Translations under genes and position numbers: made by a program
The notes under the pieces: generated by a model
What the model was told of the DNA's origin: nothing
What the model saw: only the letters and a program-made list of their open reading frames with translations
The model's database searches: none
Shown here: in pieces, positions 1 through 6,230 of the stretch
Layout of the letters: every line of letters starts with the position of its first letter
Position numbering within the stretch: position 1 is the first letter of the stretch
Source: Deltaproteobacteria bacterium
Lineage (GTDB): Bacteria > Desulfobacterota > Desulfobaccia > Desulfobaccales > 0-14-0-80-60-11
DNA length: 6,697 nucleotides
Reading direction: 5' to 3'
Assembly: GCA_016874945.1 (NCBI GenBank)
Contig: VGSO01000165.1
Coordinates: 1-6,697 of the forward strand

Positions 1-123
1 AGAGGGAGAAAAAAACTTGATTTTAATGCCATGTTAGCAAAGAAGCGTCACCCTAGGCCTTGAGAAGACAATGACTCTCCCGAAAAGGGCCCCCCGTTGA
101 GCTTGAGGTTGGATGTCAGTTAT

Positions 124-140
124 TTTTACAGCTTGTAAAA
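124..140. repeat. 17-bp palindrome TTTTACA-GCT-TGTAAAA
   Basis: The two 7-bp arms are perfectly complementary around GCT. The right arm contains TTGTAA (134-139), which stands 17 nt before TATGGT (157-162), so the palindrome would overlap the -35 box of a weak sigma-70-like promoter reading toward pgi. Symmetry of this kind fits an operator for a dimeric regulator, but it is AT-rich enough to arise by chance. No second copy is visible in the window. Confidence 0.3.
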
Positions 141-212
141 CCCTTGGGTAAACAGGTATGGTTTCTTTGGGCCTAACAGGCCCGGATCCGCCTCCCCAGG
201 GGGGATTTCTCC

Positions 213-241
213 TTGAATGTCCCGCAACTCTGGGCTAAATT
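213..241 (+). promoter_or_regulatory. Candidate sigma-70 promoter of pgi
   Basis: TTGAAT (213-218) and TAAATT (236-241) are separated by 17 nt and each matches its consensus hexamer at four of six positions. Initiation would fall near 248 and leave a leader of about 60 nt. The match is modest, and TTGTAA/TATGGT at 134-162 is an alternative of similar quality. Confidence 0.25.
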
Positions 242-299
242 TGTTATAAGACATCAATGGGACTGCCTCCCATGGAAAACGGCTCTTATAACGGCGCTC

Positions 300-307
300 A
301 GGAGGAG
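300..307 (+). promoter_or_regulatory. Shine-Dalgarno site of pgi
   Basis: AGGAGGAG lies just before the ATG at 310, an almost full match to the anti-Shine-Dalgarno sequence. It fixes the pgi start and shows that this genome uses canonical ribosome binding sites, which makes their absence at the next genes notable. Confidence 0.85.
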
Positions 308-309
308 TA

Positions 310-1752
310 ATGTCCAAACGGCGATTCGGCGATGCTAAGTGGGTGGCCGGCCAGGCGGTCACCCTGGACTATAATTTTGCCATGTCAGAATTCGTGGGGG
401 AAAAGGGCCTTACGGAAACCGAACTGGATGACCTGCTCCCGCGCTTGGCGCTAATTGTTAGGGATCTGGAAGAAGGACTGGAGACCGGCCGCCTGGGTTT
501 TATGACCGCCCCCTTTGACGAGCACATGGCGGGGGAGATCCGCCGGGTGGCCAAACCTCTCCTGGAATGGTGCTGGCACTTCGTGGTCTTAGGAATAGGC
601 GGCTCGGCCTTGGGGGCCCGGGCCTTGCACCAGGCTCTCTGCCACCCCCAGTACAATCTTTTCCCCAACGCCCGGCGCCACCACCGCCCGGCCCTCTGGG
701 TCCTGGACAACATCGACCCCGATTACTTCTACGGCATGCTGGACGGCACGGATTTACGGCGCACCGCTTTTAATGTTATAAGTAAATCAGGAGGCACCGC
801 GGAGACTCTGGCCCAGTTTATCTTTGTTTACCAATTGCTTAGCGGCCGCATGGGCCGGGAGCGGGCCGCGGAAAGGATCGTCATCACCACCGACCCGGAG
901 AAAGGCGTTCTACGCCACCTGGTGAGCCGGGAGGGGTTTCCCTCCCTGAATGTTCCCTCCAACGTGGGCGGCCGCTTTTCGGTTTTAACTCCGGTGGGAC
1001 TGCTGCCGGCGTACATGGTGGGCATTGATTTGGAGGAACTTCTGGCCGGCGCCCGTTACATGGCGGTGCGCCTCCGGGAGGAGGACCACCGCCGGAATCC
1101 GGCTTACCGGCTGGCATCCCTGTTTTACCTCTTCGCCACCCGGAGGGAGCGCAATATCCTGGCAATCATGCCTTACGCCTCCGCCTTGGCAGGGATGGGC
1201 GATTGGTTCTGCCAACTCTGGGCCGAGAGCCTGGGCAAGAAATTCGATTTGGAAGGCCGGGTGGTGAACGCCGGTTCCACTCCGGTGAGAGCCGTGGGGG
1301 CCACTGACCAACACTCTCAACTCCAGCTCTACATGGAAGGCCCCCACGACAAGCTCATCACCTTCCTGGAAGTGGATAAATTCCAGCACCGGGTGGACCT
1401 GCCGGCTCTTTACCCCGACCAGGAAGATCTGGGCTATCTGGGCGGCCATACCATGAATGAACTTCTTCAGGTGGAGCAGCGGGCCACCGCCTTTAATCTG
1501 ATGAAGGCCGGAAGGCCCAGCCTGACGTTGCGCCTGCCGGAGATCAACCCTTTCACCGTGGGCCAGTTGATCTACCTCCTGGAAACGGCCACCGTGGTGG
1601 CGGGCGGCCTGCTGGGGGTGAACCCCCTGGATCAGCCGGGGGTGGAAGGCGGCAAACATACCACTTACGGCTTGATGGGCCGCCCGGGATTTGAGAAATA
1701 CCGCCAGGAACTGGAACTGGCGCCAAAGCCCCTGGAGAAGTATGTGGTGTAA
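310..1752 (+). CDS. pgi: Glucose-6-phosphate isomerase
   Basis: Cytoplasmic enzyme interconverting glucose 6-phosphate and fructose 6-phosphate in glycolysis and gluconeogenesis. The 480-aa product shows the expected double-SIS fold: a first SIS motif VVLGIGGSALGA near residues 92-103, the phosphate-binding SKSGGTAET at 158-166, then GGRFSVLTPVG at 220-230. The residues that catalyse isomerisation and ring opening in characterised family members appear as Glu306 in AESLGKK, His335 in TDQHSQ and Lys449 in the second signature DQPGVEGGK, with Arg222 also in place. The length lies between the short Bacillus-type (about 450 aa) and long E. coli-type (about 549 aa) enzymes, and the frame is intact. 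The start is chosen for the strong Shine-Dalgarno at 300-307. It is followed by a heptamer-repeat spacer and no T-rich terminator. Nothing ties it functionally to the two-component genes downstream. Confidence 0.96.
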   Translation: MSKRRFGDAKWVAGQAVTLDYNFAMSEFVGEKGLTETELDDLLPRLALIVRDLEEGLETGRLGFMTAPFDEHMAGEIRRVAKPLLEWCWHFVVLGIGGSALGARALHQALCHPQYNLFPNARRHHRPALWVLDNIDPDYFYGMLDGTDLRRTAFNVISKSGGTAETLAQFIFVYQLLSGRMGRERAAERIVITTDPEKGVLRHLVSREGFPSLNVPSNVGGRFSVLTPVGLLPAYMVGIDLEELLAGARYMAVRLREEDHRRNPAYRLASLFYLFATRRERNILAIMPYASALAGMGDWFCQLWAESLGKKFDLEGRVVNAGSTPVRAVGATDQHSQLQLYMEGPHDKLITFLEVDKFQHRVDLPALYPDQEDLGYLGGHTMNELLQVEQRATAFNLMKAGRPSLTLRLPEINPFTVGQLIYLLETATVVAGGLLGVNPLDQPGVEGGKHTTYGLMGRPGFEKYRQELELAPKPLEKYVV

Positions 1753-1755
1753 TCG

Positions 1756-1818
1756 GTTCCAGGTTCAAAGTTCAAAGTTAGGCGCGAACCCACGAACCTT
1801 GAACCTTGAACTTTGAAC
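1756..1818. repeat. Heptamer repeat with inverted arms between pgi and the kinase gene
   Basis: The spacer divides cleanly into nine 7-bp units: GTTCCAG, GTTCAAA, GTTCAAA, GTTAGGC, GCGAACC, CACGAAC, CTTGAAC, CTTGAAC, TTTGAAC. The left units are reverse complements of the right ones. GTTCAAAGTTCAA (1763-1775) pairs perfectly with TTGAACTTTGAAC (1806-1818) across 30 nt, and shorter GGTTC/GAACC pairings exist inside. The repeat starts 3 nt after the pgi stop and ends 11 nt before the kinase ATG. It lacks a T-run, so it is not a typical intrinsic terminator. Period and symmetry resemble dispersed short repeats of other bacteria, but I cannot name a family. Confidence 0.85.
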
Positions 1819-1829
1819 TTATTGCTAAA

Positions 1830-3284
1830 ATGAAGCTCCTGAAATTCAGAGAATCCTGGGTGCAGCCCGGGAAAGGTCCCCAATTCCGGCTGGTGAAATT
1901 CTTCTCCCTGCCGGGCTTCGTGGTCATTCTCATCTTTACGGTCATCCTCACGGTGCTGCTCACCCACCGTTTCCAGGAGATGGCCCTCAAGAAGAACGAG
2001 GACTATCTACTGCTGCTGGCGTCCAATCTCAACCACCAGGTCTTCCAGCAGTTCGTGCTGCCCATCGCTTATGAAAAGGAGGGCCGCATCACCCTGTCGG
2101 ACCCGGACCAGTACCGGCGTCTGGACGCGGTGGTGCGCAACACCATCCACGGCTTTCACGTGGAACAGCTCAACCAGTACGACCAGGAGGGCATCTTTTC
2201 TTACAGCACCGCGGATAACCCACCCCTGGGCCAGAGGAGCGCCGAGGTGCCGGGGGTGAAGAAAGCCCTGGAGGGGGAAGACTATTTCGAACTGCCCGGC
2301 TATGACCGCTGGCGGAGCATCTTTTGGTTCGGCGCCTCTCAGACTCAGCACCTCAAGGCTTTCATTCCATTCCGCCTGGAAGAAAAGCTGGCCCCCCACC
2401 TGGGCCCGGTGGTGGGGGTCTTTGAAATCACCCAGAACATCTCCGGCGACCTGAAAGAAGTCAGCAAGTTTCGCCTCATCATCCTGGTCATCCTGGTGGT
2501 CATCATGGGGCTGCTCTTTCTGGTGCTGCGGCAGATCGTCAAACAGGCGGAAATCATCCTGGAGCGGCGTCATGAAGAGCAGCGGGCTCTGGAATCCCAG
2601 CTCCACCAGGCGGAGCGCCTGGCGGCCCTGGGGGAAATGACCGCCAGCGTGGCTCATGAAATCCGCAATCCCCTGGGGATTATCAGCTCCACCGCGGAAC
2701 TGCTCCAGGAGCGCCTGACCCGGTATGAGCCCCAGAACCGCCTGGCCCGCATCATCGTGGAGGAGGTCAACCGCCTCAATGAACGGGTGACGGAATTCCT
2801 GGATTTCTCCCGGCCCCGGGTCCCCAACTTAAGGCCTTGCGACCTGGAAAGAGTGCTGAACCGCAGCCTGGAATTTCTCCAACCCGAGATTGACCGTTTG
2901 GGCATCACCGTGGTCCAGGATTACCACCTCAATCACCGGACCCTGGTGGCGGACCCGGACCTCATGCACCAGGCTTTTTTGAACATCCTGCTCAATTCCA
3001 TCCAGGCCATGCCCCAGGGCGGCGAACTCCGGGTGTCCACTATCCCCGGCGGGGGCGGCCAGGGGGGGGAGATTCATTTCCGAGACACGGGGGAAGGAAT
3101 TGACACAGAGAACTTGAAAAAGATTTTTAACCCCTTTTTCACCACCAAGGAACGGGGCAGCGGCCTGGGGCTGCCCATCGTCAAGAGCATCATCGAGAGC
3201 CACCAGGGCGCCATCCGCATTGACAGCGAGGAAGGCAAATGGACGGAAGTGACCATCAGCCTGCCGGCCTTGGCGGCCAATTAG
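1830..3284 (+). CDS. Membrane sensor histidine kinase (NtrB/ZraS-like)
   Basis: Inner-membrane kinase of 484 aa from this ATG. A short cytoplasmic N-terminus leads into membrane segment 1 (about 28-45), an extracytoplasmic sensor of about 170 residues (46-213; fold unassigned, possibly Cache-like), membrane segment 2 (about 215-233) and a signalling helix (234-265) with no clear HAMP or PAS domain. HisKA carries the phosphoacceptor His276 in VAHEIRNPLG. The ATPase domain has an N box with Asn385 and Asn389 (NILLNSIQAMP), DTGEGI (419-424), FNPFFTTK (433-440) and GSGLGLPIVK (443-452), so it should be active. An in-frame TTG at 1806 would add 8 residues, but those codons lie inside the repeat; a GTG at 1860 is another option. 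No start has a Shine-Dalgarno site. The response regulator downstream is its likely partner. The signal sensed is unknown. Confidence 0.93.
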   Translation: MKLLKFRESWVQPGKGPQFRLVKFFSLPGFVVILIFTVILTVLLTHRFQEMALKKNEDYLLLLASNLNHQVFQQFVLPIAYEKEGRITLSDPDQYRRLDAVVRNTIHGFHVEQLNQYDQEGIFSYSTADNPPLGQRSAEVPGVKKALEGEDYFELPGYDRWRSIFWFGASQTQHLKAFIPFRLEEKLAPHLGPVVGVFEITQNISGDLKEVSKFRLIILVILVVIMGLLFLVLRQIVKQAEIILERRHEEQRALESQLHQAERLAALGEMTASVAHEIRNPLGIISSTAELLQERLTRYEPQNRLARIIVEEVNRLNERVTEFLDFSRPRVPNLRPCDLERVLNRSLEFLQPEIDRLGITVVQDYHLNHRTLVADPDLMHQAFLNILLNSIQAMPQGGELRVSTIPGGGGQGGEIHFRDTGEGIDTENLKKIFNPFFTTKERGSGLGLPIVKSIIESHQGAIRIDSEEGKWTEVTISLPALAAN

Positions 3285-3307
3285 GGAAAGGCCGCGGCCT
3301 GAAATGC

Positions 3308-3549
3308 GGTTTTCGGTTTTCGGTCTTCGGTTTTCGGCTAAAAGAAAATAAGATATTCAATAAGTTAATCAACAAGGTTAATTTCATTTGAAGTGAAGAT
3401 ATTGAATGCGCACCGCTGAGTGAACATGCCAACGTTTAAAGGGATTGTCTCAAATAATTTTTTAAAAGTTGATCGTGTCCGCTTTCAAATACAAAAAACT
3501 TAATGTGTAATTGTTTGATAATTTATTCTTAACCGAAAACCGAAAACGG
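3308..3549. repeat. Inverted heptamer-repeat arms around an AT-rich core
   Basis: The left arm holds GGTTTTC, GGTTTTC, GGTCTTC, GGTTTTC (3308-3335) plus GGC. The right arm holds CCGAAAA twice plus CGG (3533-3549). Positions 3309-3324 and 3532-3547 form a perfect 16-bp inverted repeat separated by 207 nt. The core (3325-3531) is AT-rich, unlike the genes on either side, and has no convincing gene. The longest thing noted is a 25-codon frame from ATG 3426. It also contains ATTCAAT (3355-3361) facing ATTGAAT (3401-3407). The layout resembles a small non-autonomous inverted-repeat element or a dispersed intergenic repeat. No target-site duplication was found. It fills nearly all of the 277-nt gap between two genes that are usually close together. 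Confidence 0.75.
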
Positions 3550-3561
3550 TATTAAAAGCCT

Positions 3562-4932
3562 ATGGATACCATATTAGTCGTTGACGATGAGCGCAATTAT
3601 CTGACGGTCATGGAGGCCCTGCTCAACGAGGCCGGTTACGAGGTTTTCACCGCCATCAGCGGGCCGGAGGCCTTAAAAACGGCCGGCGCCACGGAACTGG
3701 ACCTGGTGCTCACCGACATGAAGATGCCCAAGATGAGCGGCATCGAGCTGCTGGAAGAACTGCGCCGCCTCTACCCTGACCTGCCGGTGATCCTCATGAC
3801 CGCGTTCGGCACCGTGGAAAAGGCGGTCACCGCCATGAAGAAAGGGGCCTTCGACTACATCCTCAAGCCCTTTAAAAACGAAGAGATCCTGGTGACCATC
3901 GCCAAGGCCCTGGACCACCGGCATCTCATCCTCCAGAACCGCCTGCTCAGTCAGGAATTGGACAATAAATACGGCTTTCCCAACATAGTGGGGGATAGCC
4001 GGGTGATGCAGGAAATCCTGGCCCTGGTGAAACGGGTGGCAAAGTCCAAGGCCACGATTCTGGTCACCGGCGAAAGCGGCACCGGCAAGGAACTCATCGC
4101 CCGGGCCATCCACCTGAACAGCGCCCGGACCAACAAGACCTTCATCTCCGTCAACTGCGCGGCGCTCACCGAGACCCTGCTGGAAAGCGAGCTTTTCGGC
4201 CACGAACGGGGGGCCTTCACCCACGCGGTGGCCATGCGCAAGGGCCGCTTCGAACTGGCCGACGGCGGCACCCTGTTCCTGGACGAAGTGGCGGAAATGT
4301 CCCCGGCCCTCCAGGTGAAGCTGCTCCGGGTCCTCCAGGAGATGGAGTTCGAACGGGTGGGCGGCGCCCGCACCATCAAGGTGGACGTGCGGATGGTGGC
4401 CGCCTCCAACCGGGACTTAAGGGAAGAGGTGGAAGCCGGGCGGTTCCGGGAAGACCTGTTCTACCGGCTCAACGTGGTGCACCTGCACATGCCGCCCTTG
4501 CGCCAGCGCCAGGAGGACATCCCGCCCTTGGCCGCCCACTTCATCAAAAAGTACGCCCTGGAAAACGTCCGGGGCCAGGTGCGCATCACCCCCGAGGCCA
4601 TTAAAATCCTGATCCAGTACCCCTGGCCGGGCAACGTCCGGGAACTGGAAAACGTCATCGAGCGGGCGGTGATCCTGTGCGGCGACAATCTCATCACCCC
4701 TCAGGACCTGCCCGGGGAGATGGCCCCCCAGGTAGTGGAGTCCAAACTGGACATCGACCGCTTCGTCCCCCTGCACACGCCCCTCAACGAAGCTTTGGAC
4801 CACATCGAAGAGCAGATGATCCGCCGGGCCTTGGAACAGAGCGGGAATGTGCAGGTTAGGGCGGCAGAATTATTGGGGATTACCAAGAGCCTGCTGCAAT
4901 ATAAATTGAAGAAGTATCATTTGACCACTTAA
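3562..4932 (+). CDS. Sigma-54-dependent response regulator (NtrC/AtoC/ZraR-like)
   Basis: Cytoplasmic transcription activator of 456 aa in three domains. The receiver (about 3-118) has Asp8/Asp9, phosphoacceptor Asp52 in TDMKMP, Thr80 and Lys102 in LKPF. The AAA+ domain (about 140-370) has Walker A GESGTGKE (170-177), Walker B LFLDE (Asp241/Glu242), sensor I ASNRDL, candidate arginine fingers in FREDLFYRL (Arg296, Arg302) and sensor II in WPGNVRELEN (355-364). A Fis-type helix-turn-helix (about 415-452) ends the protein. By family knowledge, phosphorylation drives ring assembly and ATP-dependent opening of sigma-54 promoters from upstream sites. Oddity: the sigma-54 contact loop reads GAFTHA (217-222), not GAFTGA. 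The ATG has no Shine-Dalgarno and follows the right repeat arm. I saw no -24/-12 promoter in the window, so its targets are probably elsewhere. The kinase at 1830-3284 is the presumed donor. Confidence 0.94.
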   Translation: MDTILVVDDERNYLTVMEALLNEAGYEVFTAISGPEALKTAGATELDLVLTDMKMPKMSGIELLEELRRLYPDLPVILMTAFGTVEKAVTAMKKGAFDYILKPFKNEEILVTIAKALDHRHLILQNRLLSQELDNKYGFPNIVGDSRVMQEILALVKRVAKSKATILVTGESGTGKELIARAIHLNSARTNKTFISVNCAALTETLLESELFGHERGAFTHAVAMRKGRFELADGGTLFLDEVAEMSPALQVKLLRVLQEMEFERVGGARTIKVDVRMVAASNRDLREEVEAGRFREDLFYRLNVVHLHMPPLRQRQEDIPPLAAHFIKKYALENVRGQVRITPEAIKILIQYPWPGNVRELENVIERAVILCGDNLITPQDLPGEMAPQVVESKLDIDRFVPLHTPLNEALDHIEEQMIRRALEQSGNVQVRAAELLGITKSLLQYKLKKYHLTT

Positions 4933-4934
4933 AT
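4906..4934 (+). promoter_or_regulatory. Candidate promoter for the nuclease gene, inside the regulator 3' end
   Basis: TTGAAG (4906-4911) and TTAAAT (4929-4934) are spaced by 17 nt, each with four of six consensus matches. Initiation would fall about 4941, leaving a leader under 20 nt before the ATG at 4959. The region is AT-rich, so such matches are easy to find by chance. TTGACC at 4921-4926 is a better -35 but lacks a good -10. Confidence 0.22.
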
Positions 4935-4947
4935 AAAAATTTATTTA
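4930..4947. repeat. 18-bp A/T-only palindrome at the regulator stop codon
   Basis: TAAATAAA and TTTATTTA are perfect inverted arms around AA, and the left arm begins with the TAA stop codon of the response regulator. With a 2-nt centre and only A:T pairs it makes a weak hairpin, so it is unlikely to be a strong terminator. It sits exactly where base composition changes from GC-rich to AT-rich. Confidence 0.45.
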
Positions 4948-4958
4948 GATTTCATGTC

Positions 4959-6227
4959 ATGATTAATGATTTAAATCCTAAAGAATTATTGATAGAAAGA
5001 CTTCAAGAGGAGTATTCTATTGAAAAGGTAAGAGGAAAGGACATAGTTTCAATAAATTCCAATGCTATTTTATATTTAAGGTATAATAAGAATGCAGGCA
5101 CTACAAAATCTTATCTCGGAAAATTTTGGTTTGGTGTTACTAGAAGCGAGTATGAAAAATACTTCAATAAAAATTTATTCATCATCTGTGCTTGTGTATT
5201 TGACAAAACTAATATTGATTATCTGGTATTTCCATCCTATGAATTCGATAAAATAATAAAAAACCTATCGTTACAATCAGGCCAATGGAAATTCACTTTG
5301 TTAAAAGATAATTCTAATAGATATGTTATGCAGATACCACATATAGGGAAATATGATGTAACTGGTTTTATTAATTATTTTGACTTTGCACCAAGGCATT
5401 TTAGGAAGGGTTATGTTCCTAAAATAGGTAAATTTGAACCTACGTTAAAAATGACGGCTGAAATTTTGGAAACAGCCAAAGAAATTATATCGTTAGAAAG
5501 TGAACTATTATTAAGCTCCAAGGACAGCAGTAATCCAAAATATTTTGAAATCGCCCTGGAGAAGGCTTTCAAAGAGTTAGGGTTTTCAGCCACGAGAATT
5601 GGTGGGCCCGGAGAAACAGATATTCTTGTTTCCGAACCGATTAGGTTTATTGTTGATGGCAAAAGCACTAAGGCAGGTTCAAAATCATCTATTAATTTCA
5701 CTAGAATCAAGAGACATATGAAAGATAATGCCGCTGAATTTATGGTTATAGCGAGTGTTGGCTTTGATCCCGCTGTCGCTCGAGATGCAGAAATAGAAGG
5801 GGCAACGTTAATTGATATAAACACCTTAATTAATATTTTAATGATTCATAAAGAAAATATTTTTTCTCCATTTGATTATATCAATATTTTTAAGACGCCT
5901 GGAATAATTAATGAAGATAGTCTTAAGCCTTTATATGATACAATAAATCAAAACAATAAAATGATTGGGAAAATTAACATGTTATTAAAGAACCTGGATT
6001 TTTTCTATAGGAGCATTGATGAAATTAAGGGAAGATTGGACTTATATTGTGAGCAGAAAAATATAGAGTTGATTAAAAAAGAGGAAATTAAATATTTTAT
6101 CTCATTGCTCACTAATGATATTTTTAGAATATTACATGAGGATAATGGTAAATATGCATTACGCTATAATTACACTTTGGCACGGATGAAAATTGAACAG
6201 ACTATACAAAATTTTTGCAGATTCTAA
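4959..6227 (+). CDS. PD-(D/E)XK nuclease-like protein (restriction endonuclease type)
   Basis: I do not recognise the family of this 422-aa protein, but its middle holds a credible PD-(D/E)XK nuclease core: an acidic helix with Glu197 and Glu201 (FEIALEKAFKELGFSA), Asp221 in GGPGETDILV, and Asp233-Gly-Lys235 in FIVDGKS, followed by an alternating strand/helix region to about 298. This pattern is typical of restriction-type and related DNA nucleases and predicts metal-dependent phosphodiester cleavage. Residues 1-160 form a mixed domain, perhaps for target binding. Residues 320-420 are Lys/Glu/Asn-rich, probably helical, possibly coiled coil. There is no signal peptide or membrane segment. The gene is about 30% GC by eye against about 60% upstream, so it was probably acquired. 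No methyltransferase is seen. The ATG lacks a Shine-Dalgarno site. It probably forms a unit with the gene 3 nt downstream. Confidence 0.8.
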   Translation: MINDLNPKELLIERLQEEYSIEKVRGKDIVSINSNAILYLRYNKNAGTTKSYLGKFWFGVTRSEYEKYFNKNLFIICACVFDKTNIDYLVFPSYEFDKIIKNLSLQSGQWKFTLLKDNSNRYVMQIPHIGKYDVTGFINYFDFAPRHFRKGYVPKIGKFEPTLKMTAEILETAKEIISLESELLLSSKDSSNPKYFEIALEKAFKELGFSATRIGGPGETDILVSEPIRFIVDGKSTKAGSKSSINFTRIKRHMKDNAAEFMVIASVGFDPAVARDAEIEGATLIDINTLINILMIHKENIFSPFDYINIFKTPGIINEDSLKPLYDTINQNNKMIGKINMLLKNLDFFYRSIDEIKGRLDLYCEQKNIELIKKEEIKYFISLLTNDIFRILHEDNGKYALRYNYTLARMKIEQTIQNFCRF

Positions 6228-6230
6228 TAT

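Larger units (their letters stand above)
1..309. other. Non-coding leader upstream of pgi
   Basis: No gene is convincing in this stretch. It holds a 17-bp palindrome (124-140), a 6-bp GC-rich inverted repeat GGGCCT-AAC-AGGCCC (169-183) with no following T-run, weak promoter-like hexamers and the Shine-Dalgarno site of pgi. A frame on the + strand is open from the left edge to a TGA at 61-63 and could be the tail of an upstream gene, but 20 codons are too few to judge. I recognise no riboswitch or RNA gene. Confidence 0.6.

Noticed and set aside
1..32. A - strand ATG at 32-30 that could begin a divergent gene leaving the window
   Set aside because: Only ten codons are visible and no convincing ribosome binding site precedes it.
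126..362. A - strand frame of 78 codons, or 42 codons from the internal ATG at 254-252, upstream of pgi
   Set aside because: The long form overlaps the pgi start and the short form has only a poorly spaced GGGAGG before it. I see no recognisable domain, and the stretch is better read as the pgi leader.
985..1659. Long - strand frame of 224 codons inside pgi
   Set aside because: It is a codon-bias shadow of a GC-rich gene: His/Gln/Gly-rich, without domain features, and fully inside a confident CDS. The frames opposite the kinase and regulator are of the same kind.
3289..3300. 12-bp palindrome AGGCCGCGGCCT just after the kinase stop
   Set aside because: It can form only a 4-bp stem with a 4-nt loop and has no T-run, so I do not call it a terminator. 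GC-rich DNA gives such palindromes by chance.
3426..3503. 25-codon + strand frame in the AT-rich core between kinase and regulator
   Set aside because: It has no ribosome binding site, is very short and shows no recognisable motif. It is mentioned only as content of the core.
3511..3522. GATAAT as a -10 box for the regulator gene
   Set aside because: There is no -35-like hexamer at the right distance and no extended -10 TGN. AT-rich sequence produces such hexamers readily.
1756..3549. CRISPR array reading of the repeats
   Set aside because: The 7-bp units are contiguous without spacers and partly inverted, and no cas gene is present.
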